NCBI GenBank assembly: GCA_045599305.1
Contig: JAZRVU010000101.1
Location: forward strand, 1 to 5,586
Length of the DNA stretch: 5,586 bases
Source of the DNA: SIG588 sp045599305
GTDB taxonomy: Bacteria > Bacillota > Clostridia > Oscillospirales > Acutalibacteraceae
Reading direction: 5' to 3'
The notes under the pieces were generated by a model that ran no database searches, had not been told where the DNA came from, and saw only the letters and a program-made list of their open reading frames with translations. Made by a program: the position numbers and the translations under genes. Below are positions 5,370-5,586 of this stretch, piece by piece; within the stretch, counting starts at the first letter, position 1; each line of letters starts with the position of its first letter.

Positions 5370-5586
5370 TTATATATTAAGTATTTCCGCCCATTGCCGC
5401 GCCACGGCCTCTTTCGAAAACCGCGTCACGTTTTCGGCGGCGCGCCGCCCCATGGCGGTGCGCAGTGCTTCGTCTTGCATCAATTGCTCCAGCCGCCGGG
5501 CAAAGGCATCGGTATCGCCGTCCGCCACCAGGAACCCGTCCTCGCCGTCCCGGATGATGGCCCCCGGCCCCACCCGCACGTCAAAG
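5370..5586 (-). CDS. Glycosyltransferase, GT4-like, C-terminal fragment cut by window edge
   Basis: About 71 residues at the C-terminal end of a leftward gene that runs off the right edge. The visible part reads F-D-V-R-V-GPGAIIRDGEDGFLV, then DGDTDAFARRLEQL, LRTAMGRRAAENVTRFS and a final Q-W-A-E-I-L. This follows the end of the nucleotide-sugar-binding domain of GT-B fold, GT4-type retaining glycosyltransferases: GPxxII-DG-x-GFLV, a loop, a helix ending in L, the LRxxMGxxA helix, and the RFS-x(9)-W helix. The catalytic EX7E motif, if present, lies outside the window. The frame stays open to the edge, so an internal GTG at 5579 is not taken as the start. Such enzymes build cell-surface polysaccharide or glycolipid; acceptor and sugar are not predictable from this fragment. 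It is convergent with the exporter operon and probably unrelated to it. Confidence 0.88.
   Translation of the reverse strand, partial: FDVRVGPGAIIRDGEDGFLVADGDTDAFARRLEQLMQDEALRTAMGRRAAENVTRFSKEAVARQWAEILNI

Noticed and set aside
5577..5579. GTG as a start codon of a 69-residue leftward protein
   Set aside because: The frame continues to the window edge with residues that fit the glycosyltransferase pattern, so the gene is truncated by the window rather than starting here.

Overview
The window most likely comes from a GC-rich member of the Clostridia. This is an inference from a stand-alone clostridial-type ferredoxin-thioredoxin reductase catalytic protein, strong AGGAGG-type ribosome binding sites, and a MarR plus heterodimeric ABC exporter operon. 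An Oscillospiraceae/Ruminococcaceae-like gut anaerobe fits, but no taxonomic marker gene is present.

Layout, left to right. Positions 1-251 are AT-rich and non-coding, with a long terminator-like stem-loop at 110-147. A leftward 66-residue gene (252-452) encodes the six-cysteine catalytic protein of the ferredoxin-thioredoxin reductase family, with its own promoter at 479-507. The divergent intergenic region 453-723 carries a near-perfect 20-bp palindrome (567-586) resembling a MarR operator, a candidate rightward promoter (602-630) and a hairpin just before the first Shine-Dalgarno. A compact rightward operon follows: an unrecognised 134-residue protein (724-1128), a MarR-type regulator (1143-1622), and two ABC exporter half-transporters (1619-3352 and 3354-5318). 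A convergent bidirectional terminator (5329-5357) separates it from a leftward gene at the right edge (5370-5586, partial), the C-terminal end of a GT4-type glycosyltransferase.

How the genes work together. The two ABC proteins have complementary defects. The first lacks the catalytic glutamate (Asp498) and the switch histidine (Gln529), and the second has LSQGQ in place of LSGGQ. Together they give one degenerate and one intact ATP site, as in BmrC/BmrD, LmrC/LmrD and TM287/TM288. The MarR protein is the likely local regulator, with stop/start overlap to the first ABC gene and a plausible operator ahead of the operon. The function of the leading 134-residue protein is unknown and it is the least explained gene here. 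I see no clear sign of a wholly new system. The best leads are that unknown gene, the operator and its unusual position, and the cysteine spacing of the small reductase.
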